The position numbers and the translations under genes were made by a program. The notes under the pieces were generated by a model. That model searched no databases, was not told the DNA's origin, and saw only the letters and a list, made by a program, of their open reading frames with translations. From Buttiauxella gaviniae (GTDB lineage Bacteria; Pseudomonadota; Gammaproteobacteria; Enterobacterales; Enterobacteriaceae), in contig NZ_JBFMVT010000002.1 in NCBI RefSeq assembly GCF_040786275.1, positions 2,666,001 through 2,730,000 of the forward strand: 64,000 nt of DNA. The letters are read 5' to 3'. This document shows positions 53,220-61,060 of this stretch, piece by piece (within the stretch, counting starts at the first letter, position 1; every line of letters begins with the position of its first letter).

Positions 53220-53900
53220 TTACTGGGAAGGTGTTCTATTCTTGTGGCTGCGATGGGAGTTCTGAAGGTTCGAAATCCCGCTGCGATAACGCTGCTCGAG
53301 TGATTCGCGGGTGGTGGCGGTCACTTCCAGGTCACGCAGGCGGCCATCGTGAATACCATAAGCCCAGCCGTGAATGGTGACTTTCTGGCCGCGTTTCCAC
53401 GCTGATTGCATGATGGTGGAGTGGCCGAGGTTATAAACCTGCTCCATCACATTCAGCTCGCAAAGCGTATCAAGGCGTTGTTCCGGCGGGAGTTCTCCCA
53501 ACAGGGAACTATGCTTGAACCAGATATCGCGGATGTGCAGCAGCCAGTTGTTGATAAGCCCTAAATCAGGATTCTCAACCGCCGCTTGTACACCACCGCA
53601 TCCGTAGTGGCCGCAGATAATAATGTGTTCGACTTCAAGAACATCTACCGCGTACTGCACGACAGAAAGGCAATTCAAATCCGTATGAATGACCAGGTTT
53701 GCCACATTACGGTGAACAAACAACTCGCCAGGCTCAAGGCCGGTCAATCGTTCAGCGGGTACACGACTATCAGAACAGCCAATCCACAAGAAGCGAGGTT
53801 TTTGGGCTTGAGACAAACGTTCAAAAAAGCCCGGGTCTTCGTCCTCCATCAGTTTTGACCAGACCTGGTTATTGCTGATGAGGGTATCAATGTCTTTCAT
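53220..53900 (-). CDS. can: Can, beta-carbonic anhydrase
   Basis: Zinc enzyme that interconverts CO2 and bicarbonate. The start at 53900 ([18 protein letters not shown]) gives 226 aa and matches E. coli; the frame open to 53984 is not conserved. Zinc ligands are Cys in [10 protein letters not shown] and His/Cys in CGHYGCGGV. The C-terminus is a few residues longer than in E. coli (220 aa), with a basic [12 protein letters not shown]-type tail. Confidence 0.97.
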   Translation of the reverse strand: MKDIDTLISNNQVWSKLMEDEDPGFFERLSQAQKPRFLWIGCSDSRVPAERLTGLEPGELFVHRNVANLVIHTDLNCLSVVQYAVDVLEVEHIIICGHYGCGGVQAAVENPDLGLINNWLLHIRDIWFKHSSLLGELPPEQRLDTLCELNVMEQVYNLGHSTIMQSAWKRGQKVTIHGWAYGIHDGRLRDLEVTATTRESLEQRYRSGISNLQNSHRSHKNRTPSQ

Positions 53901-54064
53901 GGAGGTTAACAACCTGTAACAGAAGAAGTGCGTTGAGGTAATATAGGGGAACTGGATAAATTTTAAAACTGCTATCCCCGTCATACTTCAAGATGTTGAG
54001 GTATTGGCTGTCATTCGAATTACTCAGGTTTAACTTTTTGTACCGGACAAGGTAACTGCAAATA

Positions 54065-54991
54065 ATGACCATTGCATTAGAACTGGAACAGTTAACGAAA
54101 ACCTATCCCGGCGGTGTTCAGGCGCTGCGCGGCATAGATCTTCGTGTTGAGGCAGGGGATTTTTACGCCCTCTTAGGGCCTAACGGCGCGGGCAAATCCA
54201 CCACAATCGGTATTATCAGTTCGCTGGTAAATAAAACGTCGGGTCGCGTGCGTGTGTTTGGCTATGACCTGCAAAAAGATATTGTGAATGCCAAACGCCA
54301 GCTTGGCCTGGTGCCGCAGGAATTTAATTTCAATCCGTTTGAAACGGTACAACAAATTGTTGTTCATCAGGCGGGCTATTACGGTGTGGAACGTGGCGAA
54401 GCCATCGCTCGTAGCGAAAAGTATTTAAAACAGCTCGATTTGTGGGAAAAACGCAACGAACGTGCACGCATGCTCTCCGGTGGCATGAAACGTCGTTTGA
54501 TGATCGCCCGCGCTTTGATGCATGAGCCGAAACTGCTGATCCTTGATGAACCGACCGCAGGCGTCGACATCGAACTGCGCCGTTCGATGTGGGGCTTCCT
54601 AAAAGATCTGAACGACAAAGGCACCACTATTATTTTGACCACTCACTACCTGGAAGAAGCCGAAATGCTGTGCCGCAATATCGGGATTATTCAGAACGGC
54701 GAGTTAGTCGAAAATACTTCAATGAAATCATTACTTTCTAAGCTGAAGTCTGAAACTTTTATCCTCGATTTAGCGCCAAAAAGTCCGCTGCCAAAGCTCG
54801 ATGGCTACCAGTATCGCCTGGTAGACACTTCAACGCTTGAAGTGGAAGTGCTACGCGAGCAGGGAATCAATAGCGTATTCAGTCAGTTAAGTTCACAAGG
54901 TGTTCAGGTAATCAGTATGCGTAACAAAGCTAACCGCCTTGAGGAGTTGTTTGTCACGCTGGTTAACGGTCCAAAAGGAGACCAGGCATGA
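54065..54991 (+). CDS. yadG: YadG, ABC transporter ATP-binding protein
   Basis: 308 aa ATPase of an ABC-2 type exporter. Walker A GPNGAGKST, signature LSGGMKRR, Walker B LLILDEPTAG and the H-loop TTHYLEEAE are all present, followed by a DrrA-like C-terminal extension. The stop overlaps the start of yadH (ATGA), so the pair works together. The substrate is unknown. Confidence 0.96.
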   Translation: MTIALELEQLTKTYPGGVQALRGIDLRVEAGDFYALLGPNGAGKSTTIGIISSLVNKTSGRVRVFGYDLQKDIVNAKRQLGLVPQEFNFNPFETVQQIVVHQAGYYGVERGEAIARSEKYLKQLDLWEKRNERARMLSGGMKRRLMIARALMHEPKLLILDEPTAGVDIELRRSMWGFLKDLNDKGTTIILTTHYLEEAEMLCRNIGIIQNGELVENTSMKSLLSKLKSETFILDLAPKSPLPKLDGYQYRLVDTSTLEVEVLREQGINSVFSQLSSQGVQVISMRNKANRLEELFVTLVNGPKGDQA

Positions 54992-55758
54992 TGCATCTCT
55001 ACTGGGTGGCGTTAAAAAGTATCTGGACCAAAGAAATTCACCGTTTCACGCGTATCTGGATTCAAACCCTGGTTCCGCCGGTCATCACCATGACCCTCTA
55101 TTTTATTATTTTTGGCAACCTGATTGGCTCGCAAATCGGCTCAATGCATGGATTTACCTACATGCAATTTATCGTGCCGGGGCTGATCATGATGGCGGTG
55201 ATCACCAACTCTTATGCCAACGTCGCCTCTTCATTCTTTAGTGCGAAATTCCAGCGCAACATTGAAGAGCTGCTGGTCGCGCCGGTTCCGACGCACATTA
55301 TCATCGCGGGTTATGTTGGCGGTGGCGTGGCGCGTGGCCTGTGCGTTGGGGTGTTAGTGACGGCGGTTTCCCTGTTCTTTGTTCCCTTCCACGTTCACTC
55401 CTGGCTGTTTGTGGCGTTAACGCTCTTGCTGACGGCAATTCTGTTTTCGCTCGCGGGGCTACTGAATGCGGTGTTTGCCAAAACCTTTGACGACATCAGC
55501 CTGATTCCTACTTTCGTGCTGACGCCGCTGACCTATCTGGGTGGTGTGTTCTACTCCCTGACGCTACTCCCGCCGTTCTGGCAGGCGCTGTCCCACCTCA
55601 ACCCGGTGGTATATATGATTAGTGGTTTCCGCTATGGCTTCCTGGGGATTAACGATGTGCCGCTACTGTTCACCGTCTGCGTGCTGGTGGGCTTTATCGC
55701 AGCCTTCTACATTCTGTGCTGGTATCTGATTCAACGTGGGCGCGGCCTGCGGAGTTAA
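54988..55758 (+). CDS. yadH: YadH, ABC-2 type permease
   Basis: 256 aa inner-membrane permease with six predicted membrane segments and the ABC-2 signature region (LTPLTYLGGVFYSLTLLPPFWQ). Partner of YadG by overlap and by match to E. coli yadGH. The exported substrate is unknown. AAAGGAGA precedes the start within yadG. Confidence 0.96.
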   Translation: MMHLYWVALKSIWTKEIHRFTRIWIQTLVPPVITMTLYFIIFGNLIGSQIGSMHGFTYMQFIVPGLIMMAVITNSYANVASSFFSAKFQRNIEELLVAPVPTHIIIAGYVGGGVARGLCVGVLVTAVSLFFVPFHVHSWLFVALTLLLTAILFSLAGLLNAVFAKTFDDISLIPTFVLTPLTYLGGVFYSLTLLPPFWQALSHLNPVVYMISGFRYGFLGINDVPLLFTVCVLVGFIAAFYILCWYLIQRGRGLRS

Positions 55759-55766
55759 TGTGACGT

Positions 55767-55786
55767 ACCTCCCCGAAAGGGGAGGT
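55767..55786 (+). terminator. Hairpin after yadH
   Basis: ACCTCCCC-GAAA-GGGGAGGT: a perfect 8-base stem with a GAAA tetraloop directly downstream of yadH. No adjacent T run, so it may serve as a 3'-end stabiliser. Confidence 0.5.
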
Positions 55787-55877
55787 CAAACCGCAGTTTT
55801 CTTGCCCAGTTTTGATTAGCATCACGCCGCCAACTTTCTCCTCTGGCACACTTGCCGTCTGCGAAAAGGAGAACGCC

Positions 55878-56309
55878 ATGTTAGGTTGGGTTATTGCCGG
55901 TCATGACTACTACGCTCAGGATATGCTGGATGCAATTGAGCGCCGTTTTGGGCCGCAACCGCAGTGCCGTGCGGTAAATTTCTGGAAAGGGCTGAGCACC
56001 AACATGCTGAGCCGAATGATGTGTGATGCGCTCTACAGTTGTGATTCCGGCGACGGGGTCATTTTTCTGACGGATACCAACGGGGCGGCGCCTTATCGTA
56101 CCGCGGCGTTGATGAGCCACCAGCATTCCCATTGTGAAGTCATTTCTGGCGTCACGCTGCCGGTGTTGTTTGCGATGCGTGCGCACCGCGAAACGCTAAC
56201 CAGTGAAGCGTTCCGCAATCTGATTGTTGAGCAGGGCGGCGATGAACTCACCAGCCTTTGGCATCAACAGCAAAAAAATCCCCCGTTTGTGCTACTCCAC
56301 CAATATTAA
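55878..56309 (+). CDS. yadI: YadI, PTS EIIA component (mannose family)
   Basis: 143 aa cytoplasmic EIIA domain of the mannose/fructose PTS family. The start at 55878 follows AAAAGGAGA. The putative phosphoacceptor is His9 in WVIAGHDYYA; DALYSCDSGDGVIFLTDTNGA is the family core. No EIIB, EIIC or EIID gene lies nearby, as in E. coli, so its partner is unknown. Confidence 0.92.
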   Translation: MLGWVIAGHDYYAQDMLDAIERRFGPQPQCRAVNFWKGLSTNMLSRMMCDALYSCDSGDGVIFLTDTNGAAPYRTAALMSHQHSHCEVISGVTLPVLFAMRAHRETLTSEAFRNLIVEQGGDELTSLWHQQQKNPPFVLLHQY

Positions 56310-56393
56310 TTTGAAAGATTGGTATTGGGTGGGCTTTTGCTAGAATGAGCCCTTCTTCTCATCACTGAGATACTGAGAACTATCAAACTCTTT

Positions 56394-57644
56394 ATGCTAA
56401 ATCGCCTTATCTTTGCCGCATTAATGTTGCTCGTTGGCATCAGCGCCAATGCCAGCCTGCTCAGCAGCCATCACACTCCCGCGCAGTATATGCAAACCAC
56501 AGAAGATGCCGATATTTGGGCACAGGTGGGGGATAAAGTCATCTCAGTCGGCACCATTCAGGAAGGGCAAATTCTGGCGGTGGTGCCTACTGCGGCTGAC
56601 TATTACGAGTTTAACTTTGGCTTCGGCACAGGTTTTATTGATAAAGCCCATCTTGAACCGGTAGCAGGTAAGCAGCGCGTGGAAGACCGTCTGGGGGATC
56701 TGAACAAGCCGCTGAGTAACCAAAACCTGGTGACCTTCCGGGATGTTGCCGTGTATAACGCACCCGATAACGGCAGCGCGCCGTTTGGTACGCTGGCCGA
56801 CAATATTCGTTATCCTATTCTTGCCAGCCTGAAAGACCGCTTAAACCAAACCTGGTATCAAATCCGTATTGGCAATCGCCTTGGGTATGTCAGCAGCCTG
56901 GATGCACAGCAGGATAATGGCATTCCGGTGCTAACCTATCACCACATTTTGCGTGATGAAGAGAACACCCGTTTCCGTCATACCTCAACCACGACATCGG
57001 TTGTGGCATTCAGCAACCAAATGACCTGGCTGCGTGATATGGGCTACACCACGCTAACCATGTACCAGCTCGAAGGCTATGTGCGTAATCGCATGAACCT
57101 GCCCGCGCGTTCGGTGGTGATCACCTTTGATGACGGCCTGAAATCGGTTTATCGCTATGCCTACCCGATTCTTAAAGAATATGGTTTTAAAGCCACCTCT
57201 TTTATTATTTCATCGCGCATAAAAGCCCACCCGCAAACCTGGAACCCGAAGTCTCTGCAATTTATGAGTATTTCAGAATTACAGGCAAGCCAGGATGTGT
57301 TTGATATTCAGTCACACACGCACTTTTTGCATCGGGTAGGCGCTAACCGCCAGCCGATACTTTTAAGCCGCAGCTACCGCAATATCCTGCTCGATTTTGA
57401 GCACTCAAGAAGGGCGTTGTCGCAGTTCAATCCACACGTTTTATATCTTTCTTATCCGTTTGGCGGATATAACGATAACGCGTTGAAAGCGGCGAACGAT
57501 GCAGGGTTCCATATGGCGGTCACGACGGTGCGCGGGAAGGTGAAGCCGGGAGATAATCCGTATTTGCTTAAACGGCTCTATATTTTGCGTACGGATTCGC
57601 TGGAAACGATGTCGCGGCTTATTACCAATCAACCAAAATCGTGA
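56394..57644 (+). CDS. yadE: YadE, putative secreted polysaccharide deacetylase
   Basis: 416 aa with a signal peptide ([20 protein letters not shown]). An SH3-like region (about 30-170) is followed by a NodB carbohydrate esterase 4 domain (about 235-395). The first metal motif is [13 protein letters not shown], and the His pair is in [19 protein letters not shown] is the later motif. The substrate is unknown. It matches E. coli YadE in order and length. A strong terminator follows, after which synteny with E. coli ends. Confidence 0.93.
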   Translation: MLNRLIFAALMLLVGISANASLLSSHHTPAQYMQTTEDADIWAQVGDKVISVGTIQEGQILAVVPTAADYYEFNFGFGTGFIDKAHLEPVAGKQRVEDRLGDLNKPLSNQNLVTFRDVAVYNAPDNGSAPFGTLADNIRYPILASLKDRLNQTWYQIRIGNRLGYVSSLDAQQDNGIPVLTYHHILRDEENTRFRHTSTTTSVVAFSNQMTWLRDMGYTTLTMYQLEGYVRNRMNLPARSVVITFDDGLKSVYRYAYPILKEYGFKATSFIISSRIKAHPQTWNPKSLQFMSISELQASQDVFDIQSHTHFLHRVGANRQPILLSRSYRNILLDFEHSRRALSQFNPHVLYLSYPFGGYNDNALKAANDAGFHMAVTTVRGKVKPGDNPYLLKRLYILRTDSLETMSRLITNQPKS

Positions 57645-57702
57645 AATAATAATTGCTAAAGAAAGCTCATACTTTACAAGTGCTCTAATAGATAATTTTA
57701 TC

Positions 57703-57742
57703 AAGCCTGAAAATATCACATGCCGTATTTTCAGGCTTTTTA
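57703..57742 (+). terminator. Terminator after yadE
   Basis: Perfect 13-base stem AAGCCTGAAAATA / TATTTTCAGGCTT with a T run. It marks the border between the conserved region and the A+T-rich accessory locus. Confidence 0.85.
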
Positions 57743-57900
57743 ATGTCTGAAAGAAAACATACTATTTTGACCACAAAAAGGAACAAGGCTGTCACAAGCT
57801 GTACATTAAACAAACGATTGATTTTGTTTTTATCTACAATATATCTGTGTATATAACAAGTGCAGTAAAAAAATCCATTTTTATGAAATTAGATTCATAA

Positions 57901-57906
57901 TATAAT
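57901..57906 (+). promoter_or_regulatory. Candidate -10 of the ToxR-like regulator gene
   Basis: A consensus TATAAT lies 31 bases before the start. The -35 is poor. The surrounding 290-base gap is very A+T-rich, typical of H-NS-silenced loci. Confidence 0.35.
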
Positions 57907-57936
57907 AGGGAGGATTAGTATTCTAAGAGCGGTGTT

Positions 57937-58671
57937 ATGTGTTCTGGTACAGAAAATAGATATATCCTTGATGGTATTTATATTTTTAATCCTTCAAGTC
58001 TGACTATCCTTAATAACGAGACAAACGAACTCGTTAAGATACACAACACTTCAGCAAAGTGTCTTTTGCTTCTGATAGAAAAACACGCCACAATTGTTAC
58101 GCAAAAACAATTACTCCAGTATGCATGGGAAGAAAAGTCCAATACGGTTACACATAATGCACTGTATCAATGCATTTTAAATCTACGTAAAAATTTTATG
58201 CAGTTAGGTTGTACTAAAAACATTATTACTACTGTTCCTCGAAAAGGTTTGATGATCGCTGAAGATATATCGATTCTTATTCAGGATGAACTCGATAAGA
58301 AAGTTACTACTCCGCTCAGCCAACCCCAGAAAAAGAAGCGTCTCTCTATGATGCTAATGTTCGTTTGTATAGTATTAACTATACTCAGTATCTGTTTGGC
58401 CTTGGTTTATAAAAATAAAACCACCGATTTTCGTGAGCTATATACCCAAGTGAAATTGGATGAGAAGTCATGCAAATATTTTATCAATCGTGACAATGGT
58501 TTTGAGAAAAAAGAGATTGAGATGTTATTGCAGCATAATACTTTATGTAAAGATAATAAGTTTTTATTTGTTACCGCATATAGTGAAATGAAAAGTAAAT
58601 CTGTTCTTATTTGCGATAATATCCCTGGTGAGAGCCGGAAAACAAAATGCATCTCTCTTTATTTACCGTGA
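57937..58671 (+). CDS. Membrane-bound ToxR/CadC-like transcription regulator
   Basis: 244 aa one-component regulator. An OmpR-type winged helix domain (about residues 8-108, with KHATIVTQKQLLQYAW and the wing TTVPRKGLMI) is followed by a basic linker, one membrane segment (about 137-158) and a periplasmic domain of about 85 residues with four cysteines (179, 204, 226, 238). That topology lets a periplasmic signal act directly on DNA binding. Its stop lies 1 base before the FidL-like ORF, as in ToxR/ToxS and MarT/FidL pairs. The A+T-rich composition is unlike upstream genes and suggests transfer. The name and target are unknown. Confidence 0.85.
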   Translation: MCSGTENRYILDGIYIFNPSSLTILNNETNELVKIHNTSAKCLLLLIEKHATIVTQKQLLQYAWEEKSNTVTHNALYQCILNLRKNFMQLGCTKNIITTVPRKGLMIAEDISILIQDELDKKVTTPLSQPQKKKRLSMMLMFVCIVLTILSICLALVYKNKTTDFRELYTQVKLDEKSCKYFINRDNGFEKKEIEMLLQHNTLCKDNKFLFVTAYSEMKSKSVLICDNIPGESRKTKCISLYLP

Positions 58672-58672
58672 G

Positions 58673-59179
58673 ATGAAAATGAAGATTTTTACATCTATTA
58701 ATTACAGAGTTTTACTTACTATTTTAGTGGTAATCATTTGCATTATTACTGTTGGTGTTTACAAATATAATGTTAAAGAGCGAGAGGTGAATTTTATGGA
58801 TAACTTCACCTGTAAATCGAAACTAAAAATTGAACGAGATGCGCTGAAATTTACAGGGATTATTGATATCAATGTAGTGCGTGGGAAGGGAAGTCTCAGA
58901 ATTGATGGTGTTTCTGATAGCAGTGATGGGCAACATTATACTATACAACGTACAGTATTATTCTATGCAGGTAAGGAAAACAGCAACCCTACATGGAAAA
59001 GTAAAGAAGTGATCACCACGCATCTTGATAATATACCCGATGAGATCACATTCCATTTGCTACCAACATTCTATATAGAGCCTGCAACAGTGACTAATAT
59101 TGACCTTGAAACACTTAATGACGGTACGCTACTCATTACTAAGTCACATATCCCTTACCTTTATTGCTCCGGTTTTTAA
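58673..59179 (+). CDS. FidL-like inner membrane protein
   Basis: 168 aa from the ATG at 58673; an ATG at 58679 has a better-spaced GTGAG and may be the true start. One N-terminal membrane segment (about residues 10-30, YRVLLTILVVIICIITVGVY) and a periplasmic beta-rich domain that begins FTCKSKLKIERD. Size, topology and position after a ToxR-like gene match FidL-like proteins, the partner of MarT in Salmonella SPI-3. It probably stabilises or tunes the upstream regulator. Family assignment is from layout and pattern, not a search. Confidence 0.7.
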   Translation: MKMKIFTSINYRVLLTILVVIICIITVGVYKYNVKEREVNFMDNFTCKSKLKIERDALKFTGIIDINVVRGKGSLRIDGVSDSSDGQHYTIQRTVLFYAGKENSNPTWKSKEVITTHLDNIPDEITFHLLPTFYIEPATVTNIDLETLNDGTLLITKSHIPYLYCSGF

Positions 59180-59402
59180 TAAGTCATTGTTTCGCAAGTG
59201 TTAATATTATGGAGTATTGGTTCACAATGCGCCCTGAGATAAGTTCATATAAAACAAATGGTTAAAGTTAATCTTCTTCTTATGTGGCCTTGATGTTTAA
59301 CATTTGCCAGGTTCAAGTATTAACTAAGAGCAAAATTGTTTTAAAGGGAGAATCTCCCCGCTAGTTTATGCCTCCAGAGAGTGAGTGACATACGGAAATG
59401 TA

Positions 59403-59431
59403 TGAACAGCTCAATCAATTCTGAATATTTT
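59403..59431 (+). promoter_or_regulatory. Candidate promoter of the first LuxR-type gene
   Basis: TGAACA at 59403-59408, a 17-base spacer and TATTTT at 59426-59431 in an A+T-rich gap of 287 bases. Weak evidence in such a composition. Confidence 0.25.
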
Positions 59432-59466
59432 AAATTCATTGTTGTTTATCAAGGATGGCTATAAAC

Positions 59467-60054
59467 ATGGACAAGGTTACTATTTACTCTGATAATGTGT
59501 TTTTTCTTTCTGGAATCAAAAATATATTACATAAGCTATCTGTAAATTTCCCTTCATATTTTTCAGATAATGTGATTATTACTGACTCAATGGAATATTT
59601 GAATCAACTTAATAGTGAAGTTCTCAAGTCAACGACTATTGTGTTATTTGTGAAAAATCTTCAGCATTTATCAATTATAAATCATTTTAGTTTTCAACAG
59701 CGCTTTGCCATGCTTACTTTGGAAGATTCTGTAGAAGCCACTGAAGCTGCGCTTAAAAATATCTTCTGTACAATCCAGAGAAGGGGCCATGCAACCTTTA
59801 TTTCATCATTTACAGCTAATCAAGTTTGGCTGACTGAAAGAGAGCTGGATGTATTAATGCTGAGTTGTACTGCGGGCGGAGTTGATAACATTGCCAATAT
59901 AATCAATGTGTCTCCTAAATCCGTACTAAATTATAGAGCTGCGGCGCTTAAAAAAATGGGTGTGAATTTTAGTGTCTCACTAGTGAGCTTTATACGATCT
60001 ATTAATAAATGGCACAAAACCTCTGTTACCGCCTGCCTGAACAATCAACTATAG
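59467..60054 (+). CDS. LuxR-type regulator 1 (pseudo-receiver, K63)
   Basis: 195 aa. The start at 59467 (MDKVTIYSDNVFFLSGIKNI) is preferred: AAGGA lies 11 bases upstream, and that same AAGG abuts the alternative ATG at 59455. The C-terminal LuxR/GerE helix-turn-helix is at about 121-175 (WLTERELDVLMLSC, SPKSVLNYRAAALKKMG). The N-terminal half looks like a degenerate receiver fold, with Lys63 where a phosphorylated Asp would be expected. It is paralogous to the convergent gene at 60045-60695, and their 3' ends overlap by 10 bases. Confidence 0.8.
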   Translation: MDKVTIYSDNVFFLSGIKNILHKLSVNFPSYFSDNVIITDSMEYLNQLNSEVLKSTTIVLFVKNLQHLSIINHFSFQQRFAMLTLEDSVEATEAALKNIFCTIQRRGHATFISSFTANQVWLTERELDVLMLSCTAGGVDNIANIINVSPKSVLNYRAAALKKMGVNFSVSLVSFIRSINKWHKTSVTACLNNQL

Positions 60055-60695
60055 AAGATGACCGGTTGCTGTCGATAATTCAATGATGCAGGGCATTCTG
60101 CTTTAATAACCTTTTTTTCAAGGTAATGTTGATAGGTGGTTACCACCTCAATAAAATCGAAGAAAAAATGTATTTTATTGTCAATATTATAATTTGATTT
60201 TAATCTTAACTTGTTAAGTGCACCCTTACGGTAATTTTGCGCTGTTTTATAAGTGACATTATATTTAACAGATACATATTGATCGCACATTCCTCTAAAT
60301 ACGTCGGATATAATTGAGAACTCTTTAGGTGTAAGCCATTCATCCGGAGGTGAGTTTATATGTGCGAGGCAATGCCTCATCTTCGAGATGGAAAAACAGG
60401 CATCGACCAGGACGGCTTTGACATAGTCCATACTTGATTTGTTATTGATACAGTATACTTTAAATGGCGAATTCACATACCTTATTAGATTTTCATGCCC
60501 CGGACTGTCTATAAATACAATCATTCCACATATTGGGTGGTTATACTGATAGCCTGAGGATAATAAAGTCGTTCCATCACTAATGATCAATGTTGCCGCA
60601 CATTTTTTCGCCTGAAAATAAACGCACTCTTTCAATAAGCTTTTAATCGCCAGTATAAATAATTCGTTATCGCTGATAATACGGATATCACACAT
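60045..60695 (-). CDS. LuxR-type regulator 2 (receiver-like, D63)
   Basis: 216 aa from the ATG at 60695 (MCDIRIISDNELFILAIKSL), chosen because AGGTG lies 5 bases upstream and the N-terminus aligns with its paralogue. The C-terminal LuxR helix-turn-helix is at about 119-170 (WLTPKEFSII, TYKTAQNYRKGALNKL), followed by a longer tail of about 45 residues. The N-terminal half is receiver-like, with Asp63 in MIVFIDSPGH. It is in the same orientation as the adhesin but beyond its terminator, and has its own candidate promoter. Confidence 0.8.
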   Translation of the reverse strand: MCDIRIISDNELFILAIKSLLKECVYFQAKKCAATLIISDGTTLLSSGYQYNHPICGMIVFIDSPGHENLIRYVNSPFKVYCINNKSSMDYVKAVLVDACFSISKMRHCLAHINSPPDEWLTPKEFSIISDVFRGMCDQYVSVKYNVTYKTAQNYRKGALNKLRLKSNYNIDNKIHFFFDFIEVVTTYQHYLEKKVIKAECPASLNYRQQPVIFYS

Positions 60696-60722
60696 AAAGC
60701 ACCTGACTAAATGAATATATCC

Positions 60723-60751
60723 ATTATCTCTTTGGTAACCTAAATTAACAA
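60723..60751 (-). promoter_or_regulatory. Candidate promoter of LuxR-type regulator 2
   Basis: On the minus strand TTGTTA, a 17-base spacer and GATAAT, ending 28 bases before the start codon. Confidence 0.45.
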
Positions 60752-60962
60752 CCAATTGCATTGGATTACATTTATTTTACGGACAAGGCACAATCTGTAT
60801 TAACTAAACCTCCGCTCTCTCTAGACACTGATTTTTTATTTATAATTGCCGGGAAAAATCTTATTTAAATTCAGTATTGTGCTTGATGTGTTTTCCGCCG
60901 CGTTTACATTTTAACTATGTCATATAATTGATAAAACATTATTTAGACTTCTGGTTTAAATA

Positions 60963-60995
60963 AAAGGGACGACCTGGTTCAGAGATCGCCCCTTT
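60963..60995 (-). terminator. Terminator of the adhesin gene
   Basis: Arms AAAGGGACGACCT and AGATCGCCCCTTT pair over 13 positions (two wobble pairs). On the minus strand the stem is followed by TTATTT. It lies 66 bases after the adhesin stop. Confidence 0.65.
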
Positions 60996-61060
60996 AAATA
61001 ATGCGTATTTCGAACACTGATTTTTAAAACTAATGCAAATCTATATGGCTATTTTTAAAA

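Larger units (their letters stand above)
60696..61060. other. A+T-rich gap between LuxR-type regulator 2 and the adhesin
   Basis: 365 bases. It holds the candidate promoter of the regulator at 60723-60751 and the adhesin terminator at 60963-60995. I see no ORF or RNA gene in the remainder. Confidence 0.55.
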
